64,000 bases of DNA from contig NZ_JAGYPI010000003.1 in the NCBI RefSeq assembly GCF_018343615.1, positions 1 through 64,000 on the forward strand, written 5' to 3'. The notes below the pieces were generated by a model. It made no database searches and had not been told where the DNA came from. It was given only the letters and a program-made list of their open reading frames with translations. The DNA is from Bacillus sp. FJAT-49736 (GTDB lineage Bacteria > Bacillota > Bacilli > Bacillales > Bacillaceae_C). Position numbers and translations under genes: made by a program. How positions within the stretch are numbered: the first letter of the stretch is position 1; the number at the start of each line of letters is the position of its first letter. Shown here in pieces: positions 1 to 8,295 of the stretch.

Positions 1-599
1 TATACAAGTAGGGGGTGAACAGTTTAGTTGACGGGATCGAGTCCCACGGGTGCGACATTCTACCCCGACTACCGTTATAATAAGACCATATAGAAAAAGG
101 TCAACCAGAAATATCTGGCTAACCTTATATTACGAACGGTGGCTTTAGTTGAAGAGGAAATAATCAAACTTTATTATAAAAATTAAACTTTAATCAAACA
201 GTAAACGGTCATTTTGATCAATCTCATTTCAAAATAACAGTTTTCTATTTGCTATTGTATATGGGAGAGAAGAGAGTTTTTTATCAATCTTTATTTTAAA
301 CCTACATTTTGTGGTCATTTTTGGAGAAGTCGAAACTTAATTGATTAAAAAGCCCTAATGAGTGGTTAAAGTTTACCAAAGGGGTAGTTCTAGATTTTCG
401 TATGCTGTCTTGCGAACTGACTGGTTAGCATAAGAAGGTAAATTTTCATTTAAAGAGAATTTAAAAGTAAACCAGATTTTCCAGTTGGGGGAAGGAGAGA
501 TTAGGTATCGTTATAGGGTCAAAAAATAATAATCTATTTACAAGGAATAGAAGAGATGGGACAAAAGATGCAGGTTAATTAAAAAACTATTATTAATTT
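1..599. other. Gene-poor left edge
   Basis: No convincing gene is seen in these 600 bases. Short reading frames are interrupted in all frames. A nested inverted repeat lies near 100-127, with CCAGA and TCTGG inside GGT and ACC. A purine-rich ggggaaggagaga stretch near 487-499 resembles a ribosome binding site but no open frame follows. The left part may be the degraded tail of a gene outside the window. Confidence 0.4.
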
Positions 600-647
600 G
601 TGGATTTTCAACTTTTCAAAGGAAAGTGCAAAGAGAATAGAGGGGGA

Positions 648-1172
648 GTGAAGAAAATTTACGAGGCAAGTAACCATATCATTCAGATTAAGCCTTGGGA
701 GGATAATGATCTTGATTTACTTTTTCGTATAAATGCTCCAGAAATGATGCAACATCTAGGAGGTCCAGAAAGTAAAGAGCAGATCTTAAAACGACATAAA
801 CGCTATCTTGGGCTTGGAAATAGAGGACGCATGTTCAGCATCATTTTGTTGCCAGATTTAGAACCAGTAGGTTCTGTGGGGTATTGGCAAACTACTTGGA
901 ATAATGAAAGTGTATATGAAACTGGATGGAGCGTTCTACCATCCTATCAAGGGAAAGGAATAGCTACAAAAGCAGTAAGGCTAGCAATAGAAGAAGCTTC
1001 TAATGAGAAAAAATATAAATACATTCACGCTTTCCCGTCGGTCGATAACCCTGCTTCTAATGCGATTTGTCGGAAGCTTGATTTTCAGTTTATCTCCGAA
1101 TGTGAATTTGAATATCCTCTGGGGAACATTATGCGGTGTAATAATTGGCGGTATAGCATAATTGGACAGTAG
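648..1172 (+). CDS. GNAT family N-acetyltransferase
   Basis: Predicted acetyl-CoA-dependent N-acetyltransferase of the RimJ/RimL-like GNAT group, about 174 residues, cytoplasmic. The acetyl-CoA loop is visible as WSVLPSYQGKGIATKAV, matching the family pattern Q/RxxGxG/A. The following VDNPASNAICRKLDF segment is the typical motif B region, where Asn and Ser precede a helix. The frame is open from a GTG at 600, but the GTG at 648 (MKKIYEASN...) gives a more natural N-terminus. The purine run AGAGGGGG sits very close to that GTG, so the start is uncertain. The substrate cannot be told from sequence. The gene stands alone, upstream of a broken VOC gene. Confidence 0.8.
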   Translation: MKKIYEASNHIIQIKPWEDNDLDLLFRINAPEMMQHLGGPESKEQILKRHKRYLGLGNRGRMFSIILLPDLEPVGSVGYWQTTWNNESVYETGWSVLPSYQGKGIATKAVRLAIEEASNEKKYKYIHAFPSVDNPASNAICRKLDFQFISECEFEYPLGNIMRCNNWRYSIIGQ

Positions 1173-1301
1173 CTAACTTTTCTAAGCACAAAACAGTTAT
1201 CAAAATGTATGAAGAAATGATCTAAAATGGGAACGTTTACTTAAAAGGCAGCTGAATGATTAATGTATTAAAGGAAAAAGTACTATAATCAGGGGATATG
1301 A

Positions 1302-1800
1302 GTGAGAATCCAAAAAATCGAATGGCTAATTTCTAATTTTGAACAAACAGTGCAATTTTATGAACAAATTCTACAATTCAAGATTTTATCAGCTGATAAT
1401 TTGAAATAGGCTAGAGTGTACTGGAATTTATCAAAGATGATAATGAAAATTATCATTATTATCATTTTGCTTTTAATATCCATTCTAATATGTTTAAAAA
1501 GGCAAAAGAATGGCTATCTAAGAGAGTTGTGTTATCAATGGAAGATGGCATGGACGAAAATGATTTTGATGGACGAACTCAAGCAAACGCTTGTTATTTT
1601 GAAGTCCCAGCCGGCAATATAGTGGAGTATATTGCTTGAAGAGAAACTTCACCTATTTCTGGAATAATTCTCTAGCAAAAATGTCTTATCTATAAGTGAA
1701 ATAGGCTTATCCACAAATAATTTTGTTGAAGAAGAAAAAAAGCATTTGTAGTACCATTAAATGTGGGTTATTTACGAAAATAATTATCACAATTCTTTGG
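1302..1800 (+). pseudogene. VOC (glyoxalase/bleomycin-resistance-like) pseudogene
   Basis: The frame from GTG 1302, preceded by AGGGG at 1291-1295, reads VRIQKIEWLISNFEQTVQFY, the typical first strand and helix of a VOC domain, and stops at TAG 1407. Homologous-looking sequence resumes in another frame from 1421 (LEFIKDDNENYHYYHFAFNI, then CYFEVPAGNIVEYIA, a second VOC strand set ending in the usual metal-ligand-like Glu) and stops at TGA 1637. It continues in a third frame as SSKNVLSISEIGLSTNNF and then VPLNVGYL. At least three disruptions are visible, so this is an inactivated gene. The assignment rests on domain pattern alone. Confidence 0.7.
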
Positions 1801-1812
1801 GGAGTTCAAAAC

Positions 1813-2298
1813 ATGATAGAATTAAAAACCACTTTAAATAAAGAAATACATAAGAAATTGGCAATAGATTTATTTAATCATACATGGGACTTAATAGAGA
1901 AAACGGACAGAAGTGAATTAGATGATGAAACCATGATGAATTCAGCGCATGCCTCACGTTTTCATTGGGGGTTGGTAGGTACACCATTGCATTTTGCAAG
2001 AGGTGAATGGCAAATTTCACGTGTATATTCGCTTTTAGGTAGAGCAGAACCTGCATTATTCCATGCAAAAAAATCTTTGGAACTTTGTCTGAACAACAAT
2101 CTTGGGAATTTTGATTTGGGCTTTGCATATGAAGCATTGGCACGTGCATATGCCACGATGGGGGACATGATGCAACGTGACGAAAATATGAAACTTGCCA
2201 AACTGTCAGCAGAACAAGTACAAAAAGAAAACGATAAGGTATGGTTACTGAAAAATGTTAATACAGTTATCTCACTTTCTCTTCCAAAGTGGGAGTAA
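1813..2298 (+). CDS. TPR-like hypothetical protein
   Basis: A 161-residue cytoplasmic protein. The chosen ATG at 1813 has GGGGAG eight bases upstream; the frame stays open back to 1723, but that part overlaps the VOC remnant. The middle and C-terminal parts look like tetratricopeptide helices (RVYSLLGRAEPALFHAKKSL, then GFAYEALARAYATMGD), with small residues at the packing positions. The N-terminal part contains a conserved-looking SRFHWGLVGTPLHFARGEW block. Proteins of this shape occur in many bacteria without a known function. A hairpin terminator follows, shared with the convergent lipoprotein gene. Confidence 0.65.
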   Translation: MIELKTTLNKEIHKKLAIDLFNHTWDLIEKTDRSELDDETMMNSAHASRFHWGLVGTPLHFARGEWQISRVYSLLGRAEPALFHAKKSLELCLNNNLGNFDLGFAYEALARAYATMGDMMQRDENMKLAKLSAEQVQKENDKVWLLKNVNTVISLSLPKWE

Positions 2299-2354
2299 CA
2301 GCTATACTAATAGGTGCTTTAGCTGTACGATTTCAAAAATAAACGACCCACTAA

Positions 2355-2400
2355 AAAAAGAGCATGCTTTGATCAGGTTTTAATCAAAACACGCTCTTTA
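2355..2400. terminator. Bidirectional intrinsic terminator
   Basis: Inverted repeat with AAAGAGC at the left edge and GCTCTTT at the right, plus an inner TTTGAT/ATCAAA pair. A-runs and T-runs flank both sides. It lies between the convergent TPR-like gene and the vWA lipoprotein gene, so it can serve both. Confidence 0.75.
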
Positions 2401-2482
2401 TATTTTATGCTTGGAAAAACTGTAGATAAATTAAACTTCAATTCAAACATACAATTTGGATGAATTTAGGCACCTAAATTTA

Positions 2483-3913
2483 TTATTTCTTTCGCAACTT
2501 TTCCATTCGTTTGCCCCATTCTTCCACTTTTTTTCGTATTTTGGCAAGTTCTCGATCCTCTTCCTCATTTTTTGATTGCGCCAATTTTTTCATTTCCTCT
2601 ACTACATTTTGTTGATGGTCCCCCACCAATTTCCTTAGCTGCTCAAGCTTTTCATTGGAAAGCAGATTATTCGAGCTCATCAAATCAATGGCTTGAGATA
2701 ACCTATCTTTTTCATTATAGCTTGCATATAGTATACGATCTGCAAGGGCGCTTCGTTCTGTTAAGTTGGTCCAAGTTCTTCCCCAATTTTTCAGGAGTGA
2801 GTTATGCTTTTCCATCACATCATATATGCTAGGCACCCATTTCTTTGTTATGGAATGATCTAAATCATCCGATGTATTTGCAGGAATGTACTCACCATTT
2901 CCTGCCTTCGCTACTTTTTTTAGCTGACTTTCCGACTTTTGATCTACATCAAATCCAATAATATTTACCTTGCGATGATTATTTTCTTCAGCGAATTTCT
3001 TTGCTTCTTTGACTGGGTCTCCACCACATGTCTCTGCTCCATCGCTAACAATATACAATGTGATTGATCCATCTATTGCTGCAGTCTTTTCACGCGCAGT
3101 CTTTATCGCTCCTGCTAAAGGAGTCCATCCTTTCGCTTGAATTCCTTCTACCGCATTAGAAAAACGTTTCGCATCATAGTGCTGAAGTGGGTAGACTTCC
3201 TCGATGGATGAACAGGACAATATTTTATCCTCATCTGCTTGTGTTCCTTTGTGTCCGTATACATATAAAGAAATTTCATTTTGTTGGCCGATTGTACTAG
3301 CGAATCGTCCAACGGCTGTTTTAGCAATTTTCATTTTTTGCTTACCATCCACATTCAGAAGCATACTAGAGCTCGCATCAAGCAAAATCAATGCCTTGCT
3401 AGGAGTAGATGGATGGTTACTATTTGTCTTAATATCATTAGGGTCAGGCAGATACGGTTCATATAGCCCACCTTTATAATCTCTTAATGTCTCGATAGAT
3501 TGAGGGTAGCTGTTACTTCCTAAATAATATAGCATGCCTTTAAAAATGGTCTCGACATCATCTGTTTCTGCTGTAAGGGCCTTTAATTTTTCTACGGTGG
3601 CATCTTTGTAATCGCCCATATCAAAATTGCCCCATACTTGTGAAGTCTCTTTTTCGTATGGGACATCCTTGGATAATAAGCCTGGAGGCATTTTCATGAG
3701 GTCTTCTAATGTTTTTGGTATAGTATAAGCCTTGATTTTCTCGAAGTCACTGTATGTGGCTAGAGTGTCTTCGTTTTTATTTTCATGAACTTTTTGACTT
3801 GGTGGTGTTTTATCTATTGTTCCTGCCTTTTGTTTCGTTGCATCTTTTGTTCCTGAACAACCTGCCATTAAGAGTAAAACGAAACAAACGATCATGGAAA
3901 TCCGTTTGTACAT
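2483..3913 (-). CDS. vWA-domain lipoprotein (YwmC/YwmD-like)
   Basis: A 476-residue secreted lipoprotein. The start chosen is the ATG at 3913 (MYKRISMIVCF...), preceded by GGAGAG; an upstream in-frame ATG exists but lacks a good site. Residues 1-20 are a lipoprotein signal with lipobox LMAGC. The von Willebrand factor A domain follows: the MIDAS motif is visible as DASSSM (DxSxS), and the later TPLAGAI and SDGAETC segments fit the remaining metal ligands and loops. The C-terminal 120 residues are charged and probably coiled-coil. The family is extracytoplasmic and membrane-anchored. The function is unknown, but vWA domains usually mediate metal-dependent protein binding. Confidence 0.8.
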   Translation of the reverse strand: MYKRISMIVCFVLLLMAGCSGTKDATKQKAGTIDKTPPSQKVHENKNEDTLATYSDFEKIKAYTIPKTLEDLMKMPPGLLSKDVPYEKETSQVWGNFDMGDYKDATVEKLKALTAETDDVETIFKGMLYYLGSNSYPQSIETLRDYKGGLYEPYLPDPNDIKTNSNHPSTPSKALILLDASSSMLLNVDGKQKMKIAKTAVGRFASTIGQQNEISLYVYGHKGTQADEDKILSCSSIEEVYPLQHYDAKRFSNAVEGIQAKGWTPLAGAIKTAREKTAAIDGSITLYIVSDGAETCGGDPVKEAKKFAEENNHRKVNIIGFDVDQKSESQLKKVAKAGNGEYIPANTSDDLDHSITKKWVPSIYDVMEKHNSLLKNWGRTWTNLTERSALADRILYASYNEKDRLSQAIDLMSSNNLLSNEKLEQLRKLVGDHQQNVVEEMKKLAQSKNEEEDRELAKIRKKVEEWGKRMEKLRKK

Positions 3914-4114
3914 CCACTCACTCTCCAATCTGAAAACGTAATTTCTTCCAATCAACACCATCATAACATGGTTGCAGTCCCTTATAATATCATACCTTTG
4001 TCCTATTAAGGATTTTATTAAACAGATATTAAATTAGAGGAAATACAAAGGATTTCAATCATAATTATGGAATTATTAGTATAACGGAAAAAAATCATTT
4101 ATAGGGGGAAAAGA

Positions 4115-4996
4115 GTGAGAAGCGAGAAGGAAATGTTTGATCTGTTATTAGGAATAGCAAGGGAAGATGAACGAATTCGTGCTGTGTATATGAATGGTTC
4201 CAGAACCAATCCCAATGTTCCAAGGGATATTTTTCAAGATTACGATATTGTCTATGTAGTGACGGAAACGGGCTCTTTTATAAATGATGCAAACTGGATT
4301 CAAATTTTTGGAGAGTTGCTGATCATTCAAGAGCCAGATAAAAATGATAAGCTATTAGGAAGGAATACGAATTTTGATAAGTCTTACGGTTATTTAATGC
4401 TCTTCACAGACGGAAATCGTATTGACCTTCATATTGAAACAAAGGAATCCATGCTGGAGGGATATACTAAAGACAAACTCACTGTACCGCTATTAGATAA
4501 GGACGACATTCTACCTCCCATACCTGCACCCAGTGATATAGACTATCATGTAAAAAAACCAATAGAGCCTATGTTTCTGGGCAGCTGTAATGAATTTTGG
4601 TGGTGTCTGCAAAACGTTGCGAAAGGGATTTGGCGTGACGAATTGCCGTATGCTAAGCAAATGTTTGAATATATCATACGTGGTGAATTAGACAAGATGG
4701 TTTCTTGGTGGATTGGCACAAAAACGGACTTTCAGGTTTCTGCAGGAAAAATGGGGAAGTATTTTAAAAAGTACCTACCAGCAGCGTATTGGGACATGTA
4801 TGAAAAAACGTATTCTGACCACGACTATGATAACTTCTGGGATTCCATTTTTATAGCTTGTGAGTTATTTAGAACTTTAGCAAAGGATGTAGCTGATTAT
4901 TTTTCATATTCATATTCCGTGGATGATGATAAAAATATGTCCCAATATCTTATGTATATAAGAAATTTACCTTCGGATGCTAGTGAAATATTGTAA
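4115..4996 (+). CDS. aadK: Aminoglycoside 6-adenylyltransferase (AadK/ANT(6)-like)
   Basis: A 293-residue cytoplasmic nucleotidyltransferase. The N-terminus (MRSEKEMFDLLLGIAREDER) closely follows Bacillus AadK, and the catalytic motif appears as NGSRTNPNVP...FQDYDIVYVV, with Gly-Ser followed by paired Asp residues that bind Mg-ATP. The DGNRIDLHIET segment supplies the third acidic residue. The CNEFWWCLQNVAKGIWRDE region matches the family C-terminal helical domain. Family members transfer AMP to the 6-hydroxyl of streptomycin; chromosomal AadK proteins often give weak resistance, so an activity claim is an inference. The start is GTG 4115 with AGGGGG upstream. It is transcribed alone. Confidence 0.85.
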   Translation: MRSEKEMFDLLLGIAREDERIRAVYMNGSRTNPNVPRDIFQDYDIVYVVTETGSFINDANWIQIFGELLIIQEPDKNDKLLGRNTNFDKSYGYLMLFTDGNRIDLHIETKESMLEGYTKDKLTVPLLDKDDILPPIPAPSDIDYHVKKPIEPMFLGSCNEFWWCLQNVAKGIWRDELPYAKQMFEYIIRGELDKMVSWWIGTKTDFQVSAGKMGKYFKKYLPAAYWDMYEKTYSDHDYDNFWDSIFIACELFRTLAKDVADYFSYSYSVDDDKNMSQYLMYIRNLPSDASEIL

Positions 4997-5170
4997 AAAG
5001 CGGTCACGTTTTTGGCTGGTAATGTAGTAGCATTTCATTTCGATAATATCATTATTAAATTTAATAGTTTGAAGAAAAAAGATTTTGGCCGAAATGTCGA
5101 AGTCTTTTTCTGCTTTTGTTTGCTCCATTTTCACTATTATTCAGTTAAGAAAAAAATTTTCAAAAAAGTA

Positions 5171-5225
5171 TTGATGAAAGAAATTTTCTTTCGTATAATA
5201 AGCTTTAGAATTGAAAGTGCTTTCA
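5171..5225 (+). promoter_or_regulatory. gntP promoter with spacer palindrome and cre site
   Basis: A sigma-A-type promoter is visible: TTGATG at 5171-5176, a 17-base spacer and TATAAT at 5194-5199. The spacer holds a perfect inverted repeat GAAAGAAA-T-TTTCTTTC (5175-5191), a candidate operator for the local RpiR regulator. TGAAAGTGCTTTCA at 5212-5225 differs by one central base from the ideal CcpA cre palindrome. It lies just past the -10, where CcpA binding blocks initiation. This predicts carbon catabolite repression of gntP. Confidence 0.7.
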
Positions 5226-5302
5226 TTTTAAAGTTTCCACTACTGGTAATAATGAAAGTGAAGTCAATGTCTGTTTGTATTAGAAAGAGGAGGGGGAAAA
5301 TA

Positions 5303-6619
5303 ATGACACATTTAGTTGTAGCACTTCTATCTATTATTATTGTTATTATTGGAGTTACATGGTTTAAGTGGCATGCATTTATTAGTTTAACCATTGCAAC
5401 CTTGTTTTTGGCTATTTTTTCAGGATTATCCCTAGATAAGATTGTTTCTGGAATCGAAACAGGGGTAGGGGGCACCTTAGGTCACTTAGTTGGCATTTTA
5501 GCCCTTGGTACGATTTTAGGAATGCTAATGGCTGAGTCAGGAGCCGGATTACAGGTTTCTAATTTCTTTGTCCGTACTTTCGGTGTGAAGAGATTACCGT
5601 GGGCAATGCTTCTTGCGGGATTTATTACAGGTATTCCGGTGTTTTTTGAAGTGGGAATTTTAATTGTTCTTCCATTGGTTATTTCAATGTACAAAACATC
5701 CAAGCAAAACCTTCTGCTTATTGGGTTACCAGCTGTAGCGGGTTTATCGATTACACATGGTTTAGTTCCACCACATCCAGGTGCTGTAGCAGCGATTGGT
5801 ATCTACAACGCAAATATGGGTAAGGTTCTTTTATATTCACTTATCATTGCGATTCCATCTGCTATTATTGCGGGACCATTATTTGCAAAATGGATTAGTA
5901 AGCGTATTATACCGGAAAACGAACCAGAACTAATTAAAGTGGAAGAAAAGAAGAATCTTCCTGGAACTGGAACATCTTTTTTTGTAATCTTACTTCCAGT
6001 TATTCTTATGGTTTTTTCAGCAATTGTTCCATTTTTCGGTTTCTCAGATGGTATGAAAAAGTTCTTCACTTTTATCGGAAGTCCATTAATTGCTTTATTG
6101 ATTTCCGTGTTTGTAGCTATGTATTTCCTTGGCTTCCGTCAAGGCTTGAATAAAAATCGTATGAAAACCTTGGTTGAGGAATGCTTCCTACCAGTTGGTT
6201 CTATCATTGCTATTATTGGAGCCGGCGGTGGATTTAAGCAAATATTGATTGATAGTGGCGTAGGTAATACAATCGGTGAAATGGCACAGCATTTTTCGTT
6301 ATCACCATTAGTCCTTGCCTTCATTATTGCCGGTTTAATCCGTATTGCTACAGGTTCAGCTACTGTTGCTCTAACAACAGCGGCAGGAATTGTTTCACCG
6401 ATCATTCAGCATATGACTGGAGTTAACCTTGAATTATTAGTAATAGCAACCGGTGCTGGTTCCTTAATGTTCTCACATGTTAACGATGCCGGATTCTGGA
6501 TGGTAAAAGAATATCTTGGCCTAAGTGTTCCGGAAACATTAAAAACATGGACAGTGTTAGAGACTATTCTATCATTTGTTGCTTTTGGTCTTGCGTTAGT
6601 ACTAAATGCAATTATCTAA
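5303..6619 (+). CDS. gntP: Gluconate permease, GntP family
   Basis: A 438-residue inner-membrane gluconate:H+ symporter of the GntP family, with about 12-14 hydrophobic helices across its whole length. Family signatures visible are ITHGLVPPHPGAVAA in the first half and GGGFKQILIDSGVG and SHVNDAGFWMVKEY in the second. The start chosen is ATG 5303, directly behind AGGAGGGGG; the frame continues upstream without a site. Length fits the family (about 440-450). It precedes gluconokinase 1 but is separated from it by a terminator. The upstream cre and palindrome suggest CcpA and RpiR control. Gluconate is the likeliest substrate because of the neighbouring kinases. Confidence 0.92.
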   Translation: MTHLVVALLSIIIVIIGVTWFKWHAFISLTIATLFLAIFSGLSLDKIVSGIETGVGGTLGHLVGILALGTILGMLMAESGAGLQVSNFFVRTFGVKRLPWAMLLAGFITGIPVFFEVGILIVLPLVISMYKTSKQNLLLIGLPAVAGLSITHGLVPPHPGAVAAIGIYNANMGKVLLYSLIIAIPSAIIAGPLFAKWISKRIIPENEPELIKVEEKKNLPGTGTSFFVILLPVILMVFSAIVPFFGFSDGMKKFFTFIGSPLIALLISVFVAMYFLGFRQGLNKNRMKTLVEECFLPVGSIIAIIGAGGGFKQILIDSGVGNTIGEMAQHFSLSPLVLAFIIAGLIRIATGSATVALTTAAGIVSPIIQHMTGVNLELLVIATGAGSLMFSHVNDAGFWMVKEYLGLSVPETLKTWTVLETILSFVAFGLALVLNAII

Positions 6620-6628
6620 TATGTTTAT

Positions 6629-6666
6629 ACTGGCTAAGGTTAGTTTATACCTTAAGCCAGTTTTTC
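6629..6666 (+). terminator. Intrinsic terminator after gntP
   Basis: ACTGGCTAAGGT (6629-6640) pairs with ACCTTAAGCCAGT (6649-6661), followed by TTTTTCTT. It separates gntP from gluconokinase 1, so the kinase needs read-through or its own promoter. Confidence 0.8.
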
Positions 6667-6736
6667 TTGTTTAAGATAGAAAAAATTTTTTATTTTGCAA
6701 AATATAATTGGATGCTTTTATAGGAGGAGTAAAGAA

Positions 6737-8278
6737 ATGGGTTCAAAGTATGTCATCGGTGTAGATATCGGAACTACCAGTACAAAATCAGTGTTATTTT
6801 CTGATAAAGGAGAAATTATTTCGAAATTCGGCGTTGAATATCCGCTTTATTCTCCTACTCCTGAAACTGCCGTGCAGGATCCGGAAGAAATAATGAGTGC
6901 AGTTGTTAAGACGATTAAAGAGGTTGTAGCTACAAGCAAAGTTTCTTCATCCGAAATTGTCTGTGTTTCCTTTAGTTCAGCGATGCACAGCTTAATTGCT
7001 GTTGACAAGGAAGGAAAGCCTCTGTCACCATGTATTACTTGGGCTGATAATCGCAGTACAAAGTGGGCGGATAAAATAAAGGATGAAATGAATGGACATC
7101 AAATTTATCTCCGTACTGGCACTCCCATCCATCCAATGTCCCCATTATCCAAGCTACTTTGGATGAAAAATGAACAGATTGAGTTGTTTAATAGTGCTTC
7201 AAAATTTATTTCCATAAAAGAATATGTTTTTTACAAACTTTTTGGCGAATTTGTCGTGGACTATTCTATAGCGTCCGCAACTGGTTTATTTAATCTGGAA
7301 AAATTAAATTGGGATGATGAAGCCTTACTTGTCGCTGGAGTTACTAGGGAACAATTGTCCAAACCTGTTTCTACAACGTTCAGCCTGACAGGAATGAATT
7401 CATCATATGCTGATGAAATAGGAATTCAGAATGATATACCTTTTGTTGTAGGTGCAAGTGATGGAGTTCTTTCCAATCTAGGTCTCAATGCAATAGAGAA
7501 AGGATCTATCGCCGTTACGATAGGGACGAGCGGCGCGATTCGTACAGTTACAAATAAGCCGGTAACGGATCCAAAAGGACGGATATTTTGCTATGCTTTA
7601 ACTGAAAACCACTGGGTAGTTGGAGGACCAGTTAATAATGGAGGAATGATATTCCGATGGTTAAGAGATCAGCTTGGTGCATCAGAAATGGAAGCGGCAA
7701 AAAGATTAGGAATAGATCCATACGATTTATTAACCGAAATAGCAGCAAAAGTGAATCCAGGGGCAGACGGGTTATTATTCCACCCTTACCTTGCTGGTGA
7801 ACGAGCTCCTTTATGGGATGCACATGCACGAGGCTCTTTTTTCGGACTCGGCCTGCATCATAAAAAAGAGCATATGATTAGGGCAGTACTTGAAGGTGTT
7901 ATTTTTAACCTATATACAGTTCTTCTTGCTTTGAAAGAGTTGATTGGGGAACCGAAAAAAATACAAGCCACTGGAGGATTCGCAAGATCTCATTTATGGA
8001 GACAGATAATGGCTGATATTTTTAACCAAGAACTATCCGTACCGGAAAGCTTTGAAAGCTCTTGTTTAGGAGCAGCAATTTTAGGATTATACAGCCTTGG
8101 AATGGTCGATTCCCTTGAGGTTGTTTCCGAGATGGTAGGAGAAAGTCATTATCATAAGCCTATTGAGGAAAATGTTCTTGTTTATCAAGAATTAGCACCT
8201 ATTTTTATTCATGTATCAAGAGCTTTGCATGAGGATTATCAAAGGATAGCAGCTTTTCAAAAGAAATGGGTGCAGTGA
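6737..8278 (+). CDS. gntK: Gluconokinase 1 (FGGY family)
   Basis: A 513-residue cytoplasmic kinase phosphorylating gluconate to 6-phosphogluconate with ATP; the length equals that of Bacillus subtilis GntK. The N-terminal ATP-binding lobe begins GVDIGTTSTKSVLF, the FGGY phosphate-binding loop. GTSGAIRTV and the FGGY signature region HPYLAGERAPLWDAHARGSF are also present. The ATG at 6737 follows AGGAGGAG. A TATTTTGCAAAATA palindrome lies at 6691-6704, upstream. It is clearly a paralogue of the kinase at 10409, sharing long identical blocks. The hairpin array begins less than 20 bases after its stop codon. Confidence 0.9.
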   Translation: MGSKYVIGVDIGTTSTKSVLFSDKGEIISKFGVEYPLYSPTPETAVQDPEEIMSAVVKTIKEVVATSKVSSSEIVCVSFSSAMHSLIAVDKEGKPLSPCITWADNRSTKWADKIKDEMNGHQIYLRTGTPIHPMSPLSKLLWMKNEQIELFNSASKFISIKEYVFYKLFGEFVVDYSIASATGLFNLEKLNWDDEALLVAGVTREQLSKPVSTTFSLTGMNSSYADEIGIQNDIPFVVGASDGVLSNLGLNAIEKGSIAVTIGTSGAIRTVTNKPVTDPKGRIFCYALTENHWVVGGPVNNGGMIFRWLRDQLGASEMEAAKRLGIDPYDLLTEIAAKVNPGADGLLFHPYLAGERAPLWDAHARGSFFGLGLHHKKEHMIRAVLEGVIFNLYTVLLALKELIGEPKKIQATGGFARSHLWRQIMADIFNQELSVPESFESSCLGAAILGLYSLGMVDSLEVVSEMVGESHYHKPIEENVLVYQELAPIFIHVSRALHEDYQRIAAFQKKWVQ

Positions 8279-8295
8279 CTCGGCTATAAAAGTTT

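Noticed and set aside
30-60. tRNA 3' end (gggatcgagtccc resembles a T arm)
   Set aside because: The following bases do not give a paired acceptor stem or CCA, and no D or anticodon arm can be drawn upstream.
5012-5302. N-terminal extension of GntP
   Set aside because: The open frame upstream of ATG 5303 contains the promoter, the palindrome and the cre site, and the AGGAGGGGG site supports the later start.
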